Source: Pseudoalteromonas sp. XI10 (GTDB lineage Bacteria > Pseudomonadota > Gammaproteobacteria > Enterobacterales > Alteromonadaceae). From it: a DNA stretch of 64,000 nucleotides. Below are positions 62,723-64,000 of this stretch, piece after piece (position 1 is the first letter of the stretch; every line of letters starts with the position of its first letter). The notes under the pieces were generated by a model. The model was given only the letters and a program-made list of their open reading frames with translations. It did not search any database and was not told where the DNA came from. The position numbers were made by a program, and so were the translations under genes. The DNA is taken from assembly GCF_001469895.1 (NCBI RefSeq), contig NZ_LOPY01000047.1, forward strand, positions 186,001-250,000. Direction: 5' to 3'.

Positions 62723-64000
62723 TTAAATCCTTGGCCAATCCACCTCATCAACACTGTCGATTGTGCTTACGATAGTTTGATCTCCTTGCCATTTTCGAAT
62801 GTAACGCGCCAAAGGATCATAAAGCGCTGTTTGCTTATTAATATGAAAATGTCGACCGCCCCTAGGGTCAACGCCGACACCCGCAATATATTGCCAATTA
62901 CCCCAGTTCGCAGCCACATCGTAATCGATGAGTTGCTGTTCAAAATACGCTGCGCCATAGCGCCAATCCAGTTCAAGCTCATTAACTAAACAACTTGCCG
63001 CAATTTGCCGAGAGCGGTTAGAGATATAGCCTGTCGCATTAAGCTCATGCATTATTGCATTTACCAAAGCAAACGGCGTGCGACCTTGGCACCACGCATT
63101 AAAGCGCTGGCTATTAAAAGTCGTCAGTGGCGCACTGTGCTTTTGCCCTTTAAACTGGAAGAGTTTTGCGCCAGAGCGCATTGCATGCCACTTAAAATAT
63201 TCACGCCACAGTAATTCAAACTTTATCCAATAGCTCGACTCATTCGCACCGTTTTCTAACTCATACACTTCAACTTCTCGGTACAGCTGTTTTGCGCTAA
63301 TTGTGCCACCAGCGAGCCATACACTGAACTTAGTACTGTTACTAAAGCCATCTAACTCATTGCGAGTTTCTTTATAACTGCTTGGCGCTTTAGATGAAAA
63401 GTACGCATTACAATGCTGCTGAGCTGCAATTAAGCCACCTTTAAAACTTCCTGAGTGAACAGGAACATCATCTATAGCTTGCTCAGGGCATAGTTGAACT
63501 GGGTGAGGTAAGTGGCTAACCGCTTGTTGTGGCGCTGCTATAAAGGTTGGCTCAGCTTCTACCTTTTTGCGAAAGGCAGTAAAGTTTTTAGGCAGGTCAT
63601 CAAGCTGAAAAGGCAAGTCCGTTGCTTTAAACAAGGTATCTTGTTGATAAGTTTTCACTGTCACTTCTGGACATAACACTTTGATTTTATCGAGCTGTTT
63701 TTGCTCATAAACGCCAACTTGCTCGGTACAAACCAAAGTTTCAATATCGTACTTTTGTAATCGCTGACTGATTATTTGCTCGGGCTCACCACTTAGCACA
63801 TGAAGTGTTTGCCCAAGTTTCTCAACGGCTTGTGAAAAAGCTGCTAGGCTTTCACGGAAAAAGTGGTATTTATGCGTGCCATACGGTTTTGATTGATAGT
63901 TAGTTTGCCTAAACCAGCGCGGTTCAATCACAAATACTAAATCAAGCTCGCCATCAAAATCTGCTAAATCAGATAGAATTTCATTGTCGACTAGGCGTAA
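62723..64000 (-). CDS. DASH-type cryptochrome, 5' end cut by window
   Basis: 425 residues visible; the frame continues off the window (the codon at 64000 reads into LRLVDNEILSDLADFDGELD before VIEPRWF). A GTG at 63931 is therefore not the real start. The order is antenna-binding alpha/beta domain (DLVFVIEPRWFRQ...) then the FAD-binding helical domain: SLLWREYFKW-like FELLWREYFKWHAM, AWCQGRTPFALVNAIMHELNATGYISNRSRQIAASCLVNELELDWRYGA, and YDVAANWGNWQYIAGVGVDPRGGRHF, the hallmark of DASH cryptochromes. These repair thymine dimers in single-stranded or looped DNA and may sense light. It is a second photolyase-family gene in this window. Confidence 0.93.
   Translation of the reverse strand, partial: LRLVDNEILSDLADFDGELDLVFVIEPRWFRQTNYQSKPYGTHKYHFFRESLAAFSQAVEKLGQTLHVLSGEPEQIISQRLQKYDIETLVCTEQVGVYEQKQLDKIKVLCPEVTVKTYQQDTLFKATDLPFQLDDLPKNFTAFRKKVEAEPTFIAAPQQAVSHLPHPVQLCPEQAIDDVPVHSGSFKGGLIAAQQHCNAYFSSKAPSSYKETRNELDGFSNSTKFSVWLAGGTISAKQLYREVEVYELENGANESSYWIKFELLWREYFKWHAMRSGAKLFQFKGQKHSAPLTTFNSQRFNAWCQGRTPFALVNAIMHELNATGYISNRSRQIAASCLVNELELDWRYGAAYFEQQLIDYDVAANWGNWQYIAGVGVDPRGGRHFHINKQTALYDPLARYIRKWQGDQTIVSTIDSVDEVDWPRI

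Noticed and set aside
62723-63931. Complete 402-residue photolyase starting at 63931
   Set aside because: The frame continues to the window edge with conserved antenna-domain sequence, so the gene is cut off and the GTG is internal.

Overview
The window looks like chromosomal DNA of a marine gammaproteobacterium close to Pseudoalteromonas (order Alteromonadales). This is inferred from the gene families present: four TonB-dependent receptors, OsmC, MgtE, secreted S9 and M20 peptidases, a beta-propeller phytase, PrpE, a DASH cryptochrome, DUF2986, DUF2256 and DUF2799 proteins, and many GGDEF proteins. GTAG-headed palindromic repeats and a 162-bp inverted-repeat element fit the same group. No rRNA, tRNA, CRISPR, prophage or intact transposase was seen.

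Layout. 1-3.9 kb: end of a photolyase-family gene, DUF2256, osmC, an outer-membrane barrel protein, a secreted M20 dipeptidase and a tiny DUF2986 gene. 4.0-9.1 kb: a block bounded by two direct ~157-bp repeats, carrying a lipoprotein gene coupled to an S9 peptidase-Sel1 fusion, an AraC regulator and a 21-unit heptanucleotide array. 9.2-14.4 kb: OprC-like copper receptor, tandem universal stress protein, MFS transporter and an XRE/membrane-protein pair. 14.7-19.4 kb: a wHTH-STAND-TM-TPR protein with a small partner, and a PAS-GGDEF protein. 19.6-29.3 kb: TonB receptor, Tat-type intradiol dioxygenase lipoprotein divergent from a BaeSR-like two-component system, three envelope proteins and mgtE.

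29.5-36.4 kb: a large Ig/helical-repeat lipoprotein, then a TonB receptor whose stop overlaps the start of a di-haem peroxidase. Two promoters here share a 27-bp, Fur-like motif. This is the best candidate for an undescribed uptake/processing system. 36.4-42.9 kb: a phosphate-starvation block. A TonB receptor and two-domain phytase diverge from a degenerate-GGDEF/AraC pair, and I can read a Pho box with a well-placed -10 in each direction.

42.9-54.2 kb: lactate permease, VTT protein, diguanylate cyclase, DUF3754 protein ending in a repeat element, S9 peptidase, ROK regulator divergent from a FucP-like transporter across a perfect palindrome, and two coupled small membrane proteins. 53.4-64 kb: solute-binding protein coupled to a TPR histidine kinase, prpE, an asparagine-synthetase-like protein lacking Cys2, a DUF2799 lipoprotein, a triple-PAS diguanylate cyclase and a cut-off DASH cryptochrome.

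All calls rest on reading motifs, frames, overlaps and signals by eye. Family names come from recognising conserved motifs; no database search was possible.
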